Source: Siphonodentalium dalli
Taxonomy: Eukaryota > Mollusca > Scaphopoda > Gadilida > Siphonodentaliidae
Direction: 5' to 3'
Length of the DNA: 64,000 nt
Assembly (NCBI GenBank): GCA_032622095.1
Contig: CP136064.1
Span: 39,234,426 to 39,298,425 of the forward strand
Below, in pieces: positions 34,676 through 44,866 of this stretch. Numbering within the stretch: the first letter of the stretch is position 1; every line of letters begins with the position of its first letter. A model generated the notes under the pieces. That model saw only the letters and a program-made list of their open reading frames with translations, did not search any database and was not told the DNA's origin. The position numbers were made by a program, and so were the translations under genes.

Positions 34676-35983
34676 TAGGGTCCTGCAAATATTCGATTCG
34701 AATTCGATTCGAAATTTCCAACTCGAAATTTCGAATATACACTGACAAAAAAAAAGTAAGCTGTTTACGGACAAGTGCACACGTCGATCTTCGCTGCTTC
34801 TGTGCCATATAATTCCCGAAAATTATGAATATATGCACCTTATAATTCTTATTGTACATCGCGAATGTTCGCATGCTATTAAATATAAGTATAGCCAGTA
34901 ATTAGCCACTATAGGACGACTAAATATATCTGAATTCTAGCTTTGAACATGGTAGCCAAAAGCTCAGAGATCGCCGATGGACCGATGACACGCGTAAATT
35001 ATAATAGCGATGAGATGCTTAAAAGCATTGTCTAGATTGGTCATTACTCGAGTTACCATGGATATCTCGATCAATTTTTGAGGTGTAATTCTACTTTTTC
35101 AAATTGTACAACAAAAACATCAGTTTCCTGCACGTGACTTTTCCCGTTTTGTCTAAAACCGCGCACACGAGGTACCAATGGAGTACACCACTAACCCCTT
35201 TTCTAGTGATTCGTCGTTCGAACGAAGTATGAATGCAAATGGATATTGGCCAGATGATTTTATGCATGGTATGTTGATATATGTTACGACCAAATGAAGT
35301 TACTTAATAAGTGTATTTAACAATAAAATAAATGTAACTTTCCCATCCTCCGCATTCGTCGCGGTTGACATTCGTTCTGTAATATCGCCGAAAATGTAAA
35401 CAACACGTGCTTGACAATTTGTCGTCCGTTATTCATGTTTATTTTAAACATGATAAAAGCTGCATGTAGTGCAGAAACTTACACGTGTGATGAATGCAAT
35501 GTGGTATATAAATCGCAAGTGTCTGGGACAAGAAGACATCTAAGCATCCAGCACTATATACATAAACAGGCTACCCTGCGACTGTTGTCGCATCTTCAAG
35601 TTTATAAAAACGGGTGTTTCCTTGTGCTGATTTGCAATTGTGCATGTACATGCAAACTCTACAAATTGCGCGTGATTTTAATTCCGATAATACGTTTAGT
35701 GGTTATATATCTAATCGTCATTACGACCGCATGGACGTTTTAATCTGTTTTTTTTCACTCAACAATTCTCAATTGAAATTAATAGTATCGGGAACGACGG
35801 TTGATCGCCACACAAGCTATGATGGAAGTTCATAGAACTGTTTCTCAAATCGTCTAATCATTGACATTAAATGCCTAATTGAGAATGCAACACACAGGTA
35901 TGATTCGATTCGATATTCGATTCGATTACGTAGACTCGATTCGATATTCGATTCAATCAAAATCTCCAATTCGCAGGACCTTA
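34676..35983 (+). mobile_element. hAT-like element (1308 bp) with remnant transposase exons
   Basis: Ends TAGGGTCCTGCAAATATTCG and TTCGCAGGACCTTA, with perfect 8-bp duplication TTCCCATG (34668-34675, 35984-35991). Subterminal ATTCGATTCGA words occur at both ends. Carries two exon-like segments that together encode a BED-type finger, as in the N-terminus of hAT transposases. The catalytic part is absent. Confidence 0.8.
35178..35743 (+). pseudogene. Two-exon 5' remnant of a hAT-type transposase gene (BED-like finger)
   Basis: Exon 1, 35178-35268, opens at ACCAATGGAG and encodes 30 residues (MEYTTNPFSSDSSFERS...), ending CATG|GTATGT in phase 1. Exon 2 starts at 35475 after TAGTGCAG and continues in frame, giving TYTCDECNVVYKSQVSG then RRHLSIQHY. 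This is C-x2-C-x13-H-x4-H, as expected for BED fingers. The frame stops at 35743 after a Cys-rich, non-conserved stretch. No RNase-H-like domain or hAT dimerisation domain is present, so it cannot encode a full transposase. Alternative view: a small finger-only protein. Confidence 0.5.
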
Positions 35984-36360
35984 TTCCCATGGTACTAAAT
36001 ATCTGTGCCAAGTTACAAAAAATTGACCTAAAAATATAGGAATAAAAGCTCGGACAAAATTATACATGTTGCGAAAAAGGGGGGGGGGGGGATAACTCCA
36101 CCAAAAAAATCCGACAGACGTCATAATCGCAGGTACACAGGTTCCCATGGTGGTTGATGTCTGTGCCAAGTTTCACGGAAATTGATAAAAAACGACTGAG
36201 AAAAACTCCGGACAAATTTGTGTCCACGGTCGGACGGACGGATGGCTAGACAGACGACGGACGGACAAGCTGACTCCAGCATATCCCCCCTAACTTCGTT
36301 ACAGGGTGTATAACAACATAGTTTAGTTACTTCTGTTCAGTTTCTGTATCCCCTAATTTG

Positions 36361-36511
36361 CAGGGAGCCTCGCATATACAAGAGAATGCACTGGCTTACA
36401 AGGTCAAGGCAAATATCATATTTTTATGATATTGTTATGCCAATGTATTTTCTTATATATGCGAGGATCTCAATGGGAGACTCACAAAATATAAGAGAAT
36501 GCATTGGCATG
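36361..36511. repeat. Inverted-repeat MITE core (GCCAATGCATT family)
   Basis: GGGAGCCTCGCATATACAAG then the mirrored ATTTTCTTATATATGCGAGG, and a last unit TATAAGAGAATGCATTGGC. Sister of 15664-15868. Confidence 0.6.
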
Positions 36512-36858
36512 GTTTTCGCTAGTGATGAGCCGATGATCGGAAACAACAATCAGAATCGGCCGATTATGGCCCATAGGATGACAATCGGCATTACCGATTA
36601 TCTAAATAATAATCAGGAGCTTGTTTTTTTTTTCAATAAACTGTTTTAAATATGACAATGTTTTGTTGAATAAATGACCAGTAAACATGGGGAAAGTGTT
36701 ACCAAACACAGACTTGATGATATACAGCCATGTCCTCTTCAGAATACCATTACCCCAGGTCTATGTTTGAACAATATATTACAGTGGGGATTGCCATGGA
36801 AGCACTTGACACCTTGGGTTCGAGCGAGGATGATGCCTCATAAACATGATTGTGGATA

Positions 36859-37924
36859 TCTAATATATATTTGAGGAAAGTTTGTGTGTGTGTGTGTGAG
36901 GGTGTGTGGGTGTGTGTGTCTGGCCGCGATGGACACTAAAACGGCTAAACCGATTTCGACGAAACTTGGTACAGGCACGTAGTATCACCCGAGGACCAAC
37001 ATAGGCCCATCCATTTGTTTGTGCGGTGTGACCTTCACCTTCAAAACTCATATCTCCGGATCCACAGTGCTAAATTGCCTTACAAAGAACGCTCTTTATA
37101 TTTCCCATATTCTGGTTAGTTAACCTAATAACGCTCTTTATCTGGCGAAGGTTTTGTTGTTCGACCCAACGCTTCGACTTCAGACATTCTTTTTGTTAAT
37201 TCAGACTGTTGACTGTTTTATAGTTTGTGAATTCAGACTGTTGACTGTTTTATAGTTTACAATGAGCATTTATTTTCCACACCTCGCTTAGTGCGAAGTC
37301 CTGTAGAGTTACGCTTCTCGGCCTTTTGGCTAAGATCAAAGTGTAGTGCCGGTATCTGTTCTTCTCAGATCAGCAGAATGGTGGACGGAAGAATCACCTT
37401 CTAAACATCATTGTCCACAGGCCGAATTTTTTTTTAAAGCCGTGTAACAGACGTTTGGTTTATTTACATTGAAATTGCTTAACTCAATTCTTTTGAAGCT
37501 TCATCCTTAATGAGCATGTGTATATGAGGCCTTCAACCTCTATCTCGGGACGGGTAGTTTGATGCGCTGATCAATTTCGTCACACTTATTTATTTTATTA
37601 AAAAAAATCCATGATTGTCTCCATTTAGCTGAGATGGCTTCCAGAATGGCCGAAATTTTGGTTAAAGCCGTGTAACAGACGTTTGGTTTATTGACATTGA
37701 AATTGCTTAACTCGATTCTTTTGAAGCTTGATACCTCTATCTCGGGACGGGTAAGTTTGATGCGCTGATCAATTTCGTCACACCCGGATGCCCGTGTGGC
37801 GTGACCTTGACCTTTAAAATGACCTTGAACCTGTATCTCGGTATCCGCTGGGCCGATTTCCACCATTTTCGGGGTGTTGATGTAAAAAAAAGACTCTACC
37901 CCGTCAGGACGGGTACCCAGCTAG
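36859..37924 (+). mobile_element. Helitron-like element carrying a U2 snRNA fragment
   Basis: Starts A|TCTAATATATATTTGAGG and ends CCCAGCTAG|T, preceded by the hairpin-like CCCCGTC/GACGGG. This fits Helitron 5' TC and 3' hairpin-CTRR ends, and its 5' end resembles that of 25011-25222. Inside are a (TG)n run, ACCGATTTCGACGAAAC, a 30-bp tandem pair (TTCAGACTGTTGACTG, 37198-37262), the U2 piece, and an imperfect ~150-bp duplication (37426-37580 / 37655-37785, GCCGTGTAACAGACGTTTGG). Confidence 0.6.
37311..37368 (+). pseudogene. U2 snRNA 5' fragment (truncated pseudogene)
   Basis: CGCTTCTCGGCCTTTTGGCT then AAGATCAAAGTGTAGT is the highly conserved 5' end of U2 snRNA. TATCTGTTCTT follows after an extra GCCGG, which breaks the branch-point-binding GUAGUA region. 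Similarity stops after CTCAG; the stem-loops that follow and the Sm site are absent. It is thus not a working U2 gene. Confidence 0.85.
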
Positions 37925-38482
37925 TCTACTACATGTATATATATAGTGCAGTGTGTTGTGTTGTTCACCAATTAACAATAACTATTCAATGTAATGCCCG
38001 CTATTAATCACCAGTATTCACACTGATATCAGGTCAGGCAGTGACCTCAATGACCTCTTATTTATAAGCCGACTTCAAAGAAAACTACTAATGTCAGCAG
38101 GAAACAAGTGTTTCGTCATGCCACATGCAGGTGTCTCTACAGTTGCATTCAGAATAATGTGGTATAAAATCAAAACCCCTTCCTTCCTTAGATGGAGAAG
38201 TCTCATATTGGATTATACTTACCCAAATGTATACTTATGTATACTGGTATATTACTGCTGTGGTGCTTTCAAATCTAAGTAGTATATAACACATATACAA
38301 TGTAAAATATTCTTGTATAATTATTACAATAATTGGAATCGGCATCGGAATTGGCCAATTGTGGTCTAAAATAATCGGCAATCGGCGCAAGTCTCTTTTT
38401 AATAATTCGCTCATCACTAGTTTTGGCAAAATTTTAGGAAACTCCAGTCATGAAATAGTTAATATTTGTCTATAATACATAC

Positions 38483-39252
38483 CCATCGCCACATCTGAAG
38501 TCACAATCTGCACACTTCAAGCCCATTAAGTCTGCATCTTTGTCAGCAGACACACAAACTGCCAACATCACATCAACATTTTCTCGGATGACTTTGTCAA
38601 TGATTTGCACAGCTCGTATTGGCTTTCCTGGATGATAGCTAGCAGTATGGTTTTTGAGATTACCATGGTTCAAGGACAATGCTTTACATATGCCACACTT
38701 GAATTTTCGGAAATTGAAGTGCTTTTCAAGATGGTCTTGTAGTTTTCCTTTACTTCTTCGGAGTCTGTCAGAACAATACAAACATTTTCTCTTGCCAGGG
38801 GACCCTTTCTCAAACGTGGGGCTGCTGAAGGTCATATTTGTCTGGTATTTTTTTGGTGTGAACACTCTCCGAACTTTCCGGGATTTAAAATTTGATGGAC
38901 TGATAGTTGCCTTGGGACTGGATTTTGAAACTGGCTTCTCATTTGGTTCAGGTGGACTTTCACTGTTCAATTTCTTGATAGCCTTAGATAAGCAGACAGA
39001 ACCCGAGGTTTTGAACATATCAGAGAAACTCTCTTTGAACTTTTCAGCAACTTTTGCATAAACAGCTTTCTCATCTTCTATCGACTTCCCTTTTTTGGTG
39101 TTCCCGTCCTCTGGCGACAATGACGATCGCCTATTGGAACTGAGATCTGTCGAATGTGAATTTCCTTGATTAATCTTCTCTGATGCGGTAATATTTGACA
39201 CTGTTTTGTCATCCCATTTCGAGTTCCTGGTCACCAAAATATCATGTGACAC
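38483..39252 (-). CDS. Zinc-finger gene, exon 4 (two fingers plus first half of a third)
   Basis: The 770-nt exon starts after a TTTATTATAG acceptor (39254-39253) in phase 0 and ends at a GTATGT donor (38482) in phase 2. The first 140 residues are polar and basic (KSSPKATISPSNFKSRKVRR). Two fingers follow: CLYCSDRLRRSKGKLQDH...H and CGICKALSLNHGNLKNH...H. The exon closes with CADCDFRCGDG, a C-x2-C half finger without histidines. The missing half is in the 63-nt exon 5. Reading on through the donor meets a stop after a few codons, so splicing is required. Confidence 0.88.
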
Positions 39253-39352
39253 CTATAATAAATAAAGAGAACAGCCTTTAATAGAATAATCAGAAGATTG
39301 AATCCTCTATAAGTTGTAAGGGAAATAAAGTTATTTTTAGAATACACCCATA

Positions 39353-40420
39353 CAGGCCCCAAGATAGGAGGCGACTCAGGGTGAAGTTCTCGCCTTCAGG
39401 CCGGGGACTTCGCCCTCAGATGTCTGTGAGGCGAAAACAAGTCGCCTTCCAAATTTGACCAAACTGAGATTTACCGCTGGAAATTTGACTTGTTTTGCCA
39501 AAAAATATATTAAAATATATCTGTCATATTGTTGTTGTTCTCTCTGAACCAGTTGGCGAAACATTTCCTTAAACAATACCTTTCTGATCATAGAAGTTGT
39601 TCACATTCAACCCCGGCATGATCTATTTGAAGTCACCTATATTCGCCGTGATTATTGGGGGATTATATATCTATCCATCAAAAGTCATTATCGCTAGTAC
39701 ATTGCATCAGAAATAATTAGACCATTCGAGTCCCATGAGTTTATAAATTAGTACAGGACTGCCGTCCCGCTTTTCAAATATAAACTATTGCATCATTATC
39801 AGGTTATGTACTAGGGGCGCATCAGAAGTCGTTTCGGCAACGCATCGCACTTTTGAGAGAGACCACTTCCGTAAATAAATTGCCGCGCCCACTTGTCAAG
39901 TTCATTGCTTTAATCGGATTATACTACTGACGTTGACATTAATTAAGGGAGGCCATTAATTAATAAAAGCTTTAGACATAAAACTCAAAGCTTTTGCATC
40001 TCCTTTGTTAGTTAGTCCTTATTGTTTATTTAAGCGGACACCCACATTACAGCAGTGACCAAATTAAACTTACCAAGTGAAAGTTACATGCGGCATCATG
40101 ATTCAGTCTATGGAAATAATACTACAATATTGTATTACAATAAATTTTAAATTTAACTACTAATGTTACTTGCTAATTGTCTTGCTTAACTGATATTTCC
40201 AAAAATTGCAAATTTATAATAACAAATTAACAATTAGGCTAATTTCTTAGTTTTATTTTTTATTTTATCTTTTTATTGATGCGAAAATTTAAAATTAATA
40301 AGTGGTTCTTATGGTTTTCTTAAGTTTCTCCCACTTTTCCTATTTTGGGCTGAAGTCTCCCTAAAATTTCCAGAGTGAGAACTCACTTCTTCCTGTTTTC
40401 AATCCCTAGCTTGGGCCCTG
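39353..40420. mobile_element. hAT-like element (1068 bp), no coding region
   Basis: Ends CAGGCCCCAAGATAGG / CCTAGCTTGGGCCCTG with perfect 8-bp duplication CACCCATA (39345-39352, 40421-40428). The duplication coincides with the first bases of the adjacent palindromic MITE (40421-40551), so it inserted into that MITE's tip. Subterminal GGCGA/TCGCC words near 39370-39440. Confidence 0.8.
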
Positions 40421-40551
40421 CACCCATAGTAGCCGAGAATACCAAATTTTCACGAGTGGAATTGTGGTTTTACCACGAGCCTTTTAGTGAATGGTTAAAA
40501 TCACAATACCACGGGTGGTGAACATTTTGTACTCTTGGCTACTATGGGTGC
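40421..40551. repeat. Palindromic MITE beside the hAT-like insertion
   Basis: Arms CACCCATAGTAGCCGAGAAT and TACTCTTGGCTACTATGGGTG with inner TTTTACCACGAG / CACGGGTGG pairing. The CACGAGTGGA word is shared with the element at 943-1084. Confidence 0.75.
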
Positions 40552-40870
40552 ATTGTATTTATACCCTAATTATCATTTTTTTTCTTTTTTTCTGCGAATT
40601 CAACTACACATACTCCTTTGTTTACTCTTAATGTATATCCTCACCTAGAGACACAAACATGACGCTATAAGGAATTAGCGTCAAGCATAGTGATGAAAAC
40701 ATTTACGTCATGACGTCAGTCTGTTTCTGAACCACCAGTCACTTGATACAACCATTCGTATGTTTCCTAGGTAGTTCCTATAACACTAGCAAGCTACATT
40801 TGATTGAAATGCAGGCAATGTTCCTCATATCTAATTGAAACATCCAATTTTAAATGAATGTAACATAAGA

Positions 40871-41977
40871 CAGGGTTTCCGACAGGGGAAAATAAATGAG
40901 TCCGAATTTCAGCCAGATTTGGGGAACAAATAACACGACAGGGAAACCATGGTTGAAAATTTTGGTATTTGTCACTGAAAAGTAGTCATTGCCTTGCACC
41001 TGAGATTCTCACAAAGCAATCCAAAGCTATGCATATTATGCGAGTTTGTCATTTCCGTGGGTGCATTAATTCTGTTGATGGTACCCAGAGCATTGATCAT
41101 GAAATTACGCACGTGAGACCACCATCTGATTGAAGACTAAATAAATGAACAAGCTATGAGTTACAGTGTTTACAAATTTATAAGATTACGACAGGTATAA
41201 TTAAACAGGCTAAAAAGCATCTATTCATTGACCAATAATACCTAGCAAGGAGAATTGAATTACGTATTTCCAAAAATTTTAACAGGTAGCTTCCGTGAAA
41301 ATGAAACCGAAAGGATATATTCTGTTTGACGTCATACTGCAGAAGATATTTATAGCAGGGCAATATGAGTGGTAGTGAAATCGTTCAAAATCGGAATGTG
41401 TCTGCTATTTCCAACAACCATAGTTAGGACCACTGCTATGAACACAGTTTTAGCCCCCCGTGTTATGAAATATAATTGAGTTTTGGCCCCCCGTGTTATG
41501 AAATATAATTGAGTTTTGGCGGGAAATGTGAACATGTGTGTTGTTGATTATGCATTTGTGCTTGGGGCCCCACGTGGGGTAACAAAACTGTTATTGACCG
41601 TACTTTGACTTTATCTCCATTTTGGGGGATATGATTTGCACGGGATCTCAGAGCGTGAGTAGTTTCATCCGCAGAAATCCTGTGCACAAAATATCCATAT
41701 TCAGCAGTCCTTCTTTGATGTTACCGCACACCAAACATTGCATTGTAGTTTTGATGCTTTTATTTCAATGGGTTACACTGTACATACTGGTAACATACTT
41801 GCTCAATTGAGATGCCTTTTCACCAGTATTCTGTTTAACCTTTGAACTCCTGTTGCAGTAGGATTTTTTTTACGATAGATTGCTATTAACTTTAGGTACA
41901 TGTATGTCTCAAACAGATCATCAGGGAGGGGAATGAGGTCGTTCCACGGTTGCTGAGTCATAGTAACGGAAACCCTG
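40871..41977. mobile_element. hAT-like element (1107 bp), no coding region
   Basis: Ends CAGGGTTTCCG / CGGAAACCCTG, flanks CATAAGA on both sides (40864-40870, 41978-41984). The CAGGG-type terminus is typical of hAT. Includes a 34-bp tandem pair at about 41454-41521 (CCCCCCGTGTTATGAAATAT). Confidence 0.7.
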
Positions 41978-41997
41978 CATAAGAACTATATTCCCAA

Positions 41998-42660
41998 CTA
42001 AGGTGTAGTTCTACTATGGGTATAATCGTTAACACATGAAATTACGTTTGATAATTTACACCCACAGTAGACATTTATACCCATAGTAGGAAGCTGTATA
42101 CCCACAGTAGGGCGTAAAGATGAAATTTACAAAATTGGTGTTATATACACAATAGCACAAGCAATTATGGTATAAATAATAGTTCCAATGCTATAACAGA
42201 GGGAGAATGCAATCGCGCTCAAAACAAGCACAAACCACCAAGAACAACCCATGGCGCTCTGACCTTCCCATCTAGATGTCAATATTAACATCCAAGACAA
42301 ATTTCAACCCATATTTGATCCAGTGACACCCTTTTGAACAAATCTTAACACCAGTCACTCAAGGACCCTCCATACCAAATATAAGCTAAATAGGCCTGAT
42401 CATTCTTGAGAAGTCATTTTAAGAATTACTATGGAGGTAATGAGGTATGGCCCTGGCTTCGCAACTATTTGGGCGGGTCACCCCATTTTAACAAATCTGA
42501 ATGTGAGTCACCATGGGAACATTCACACCAAATACAAACACATTCGGTCTTATGGTTCTGGAGAAGAAGACGATTGTTGACAGAAGGACGGATGGACGGA
42601 CAAGGAGTGATGAATATAGCGCTCCACCGAAGACTTCGTCTCAGGCGAGCTAAAAACTTG
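41998..42660. other. Intron 3 with degraded interspersed repeats
   Basis: Repeated short words (ACTATGGGTATAA, ACCCACAGTAG) at 41998-42110 pair loosely. From about 42240 a repeat typical of this genome runs on, with GGACGGATGGACGG and ending GCGAGCTAAAAAC. No gene. Confidence 0.45.
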
Positions 42661-42689
42661 TTGATTTGATGATAAAGAGAAGATACGGC

Positions 42690-42775
42690 CTAAGCAGAAT
42701 GAGGTCCCGGGCTAGCATCAGTAAGTTCACCCTCTGGGGACCTCATGCAAATGTCCCACCATATTCTCAGGCATG
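42690..42775. mobile_element. Remnant of a CAAGCCTTG-family MITE next to exon 3
   Basis: Shortened copy: CTAAGCAGAATGAGGTCCC, GGGCTAGCATC, TTCACCCTCTGGGGACCTCA and a tail ATATTCTCAGGCA. It ends about 10 bp past the end of exon 3. Confidence 0.7.
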
Positions 42776-42784
42776 TCTAGGTAC

Positions 42785-44382
42785 CTGAGGATCTCCAATC
42801 AGGTCGGCTCCAGTGGTGGAATTTGGAACCACAAGCGTCTCCGCATCAGTGATGGAATGTCTCGAACTAATATGCCTCTTTAAAACAGAAATTGATGTGC
42901 ACTTGAATCGACAAATCTGACACTTCACTACATCCCTGAAGGTCTTCTCGAGTGATAGGCTCTCTTCAGTGCTTCTTGTAGAAACCTTGCCTGTGTGGTA
43001 TTCACTGAACCTTGCTGTTTGTCTTCGTATCCTTCTAAATGAAACTTCCGCATCTTCACCTTTGTCCAACTCTTCTTCATCAGATTTTGAATTTGAATCA
43101 ACAATAATGAATTTTCTGGGCTGATCTGCATGACATCTAACAGAGTGGGCAGCATACCACGATTTGACTTTTTTATATACATTTGGTATGTCACACAAAC
43201 CACATCTGATGCCTGCGTTTTGATGCTGTGAGCTGACATGAACATCCATCGTGGTCGAAATTTTTGAAATAAAGTCGCATTTTGGGCAACAAAATTCATC
43301 AGGGTTAGCACTTATTATTGTTGTTTGGTCTTCCTGAACCTTTTTCTTTTTTTCTGACTGAACTGAAGACACTTCCTCAGATATTAGCACTTGCTCAATG
43401 TTGACTTGGCTTTCATGTGGTTGAACATAGAACAAAAATGTCTCGTACGCATTTTTTGCATGAACTCGAGTGTGATGGGTTTTATACATGTCTACTACAG
43501 ATGTGAACGTCTTATTAGCACGACACAATCCACAAATGATATCAAAACCTTTATGTTTCACGGTAATATGTGTATCCAAGTCCTGGAGTTTTCGACACTG
43601 GTAGAAACAAGTTGGGCATGAGATATCATTGCGACCTGGACCTTTATTAGTAGCATCAGACTGTCTTTGAATTTGACCATCACCTTCTTTCAAATGGAAA
43701 ACAAACGCATAATTTTTATGGTTCAAAGAATGATGACCTTGATGTAACTCAGTAACAGATTTGATTGGTTTTCCTGTTGGACAGCGCGCACATACAATTT
43801 TTGATGAAGTATGACAGGTTTGAACGTGATTGTCCATGTCTCGTATCTCGGTACAAGAGAAATGACAAGCTGGACATTTTACCTCCGGCCCCAGAGGATA
43901 AACACACTCGTGCTCCAAAAAGAACTCAAATTTCTCTTTACTGGCATGAGAATGGCAATAATGCCGCACATACAGCTCCGATACTGTTGGAAACGATACT
44001 ATTTTTTTGTCATTGTTACAATGTTTACAGAGGAACCTAAATCCAGAGTGACTTTCCATTTGGTGATCTTCCATTTCTCTGAAGGTGTTGTATCTGAAAC
44101 TGCATTCAGGACATTGGTTTGGTGGTCCTTGTAATGAGGGGGACAGTCGATCACTCAGCAGGTCGGTGGTGTTCTGAATTGCACCGAGAGCTGTAGCTTC
44201 TGAGCTTTTTGAGGATTCCAGTTGATCACTTTGCAAGTTGGTGGTATTCCGGCTTGCACTGAGAGCTGTAGCTTCTGAGGTTTTTGAAGATGGCAGTTGA
44301 TCACTTTGCATGTTGGTGGTATTCTGGCTTGTACTGGCAGCTGTAGCATCTGAGCTTTGTGTGTTCATTCTGTGACCAGCAG
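42785..44382 (-). CDS. Zinc-finger gene, exon 3 (nine C2H2 fingers in paired modules)
   Basis: The 1598-nt exon runs from a CATTATTTATAG acceptor (AG at 44384-44383) to a CAG|GTACCT donor (42784), phase 1 in and phase 0 out. It opens with three copies of a 28-residue Ser/Thr repeat (SSKSSEATALSASRNTTNLQ type; 84 bp in DNA). Then come four two-finger modules of about 85 residues. In each, a standard finger such as CPECSFRYNTFREMEDH is followed by a finger starting C-x2-C with an unusually long gap before its histidines. A ninth finger (CQICRFKCTSISVLKRH) closes the exon. Module spacing and repeated residues point to internal duplication. Between fingers 8 and 9 is an acidic, then Arg-rich stretch (DEEELDKGEDAEVSFRRIRR). 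Confidence 0.9.
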
Positions 44383-44866
44383 CTATAAATAATGAGCGTG
44401 AGATTTCATTTTATAATAGGCGATACTAATATTATAGCATGGTTTTCAAACATTTGGTGGAAACAATGTAGATGCTAATCATAAAAAATATTAATCACCA
44501 CCCAAATAATCGACAAACAATCAGGGAAAAAAAAATTCAGTGCTATTTATTATATACTGCAAATAATTCTTTTGAGGAGGCCGGTATATATATACATATA
44601 AAATATTTATTAGAGCCCCATATTCACCAGACACTTTGGGGAGGCTTTCCCTGAGAAATTAACTATTATATGTATCTGGCTCCGACCATTTTTGACCTTG
44701 ACCCTGTGACCCCATTTGAACAAATCTGAACCCAAGTCACCCAATGATTGATTGGTGTTTAACGTCTGTTGAAGTCTGATGATGATCGTATGAGAGATGT
44801 GACATGCAGGGTGAGCTAACGGAAATTGTTGACGGACGCATTGACACCCATATATTTGGTCTTTAA

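Larger units (their letters stand above)
34344..36300 (+). repeat. Diverged tandem repeat (~165-bp unit), interrupted by a hAT-like element
   Basis: Units contain TAGGAATAAAAGCTCGGACA, AAGTCGAAAAAGGGG, ATAACTCCAC and CATAATCGCAGGTGCACAGG (starts near 34384, 34549 and 36037), and end in a GACGGACGGA stretch. Related unit arrays occur at 57230-57740 and 60790-61370. A G run lies at 36078-36091. Confidence 0.7.
36520..38419. mobile_element. hAT-like element (1.9 kb) hosting a Helitron-like element
   Basis: Ends TAGTGATGAGCCGATGATCG / AATAATTCGCTCATCACTA, flanks GTTTTCGC / GTTTTGGC (8 bp, one mismatch). Both subterminal parts carry AATCGGC words (AATCGGCATTACCGATTA; AATCGGCATCGGAATTGGCC). About half its length is the later insertion at 36859-37924. 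No transposase frame left. Confidence 0.7.

Noticed and set aside
37311-37368. Functional U2 snRNA gene
   Set aside because: Similarity ends after about 55 nt, the branch-point-binding region is interrupted, and the Sm site and later stem-loops are absent.
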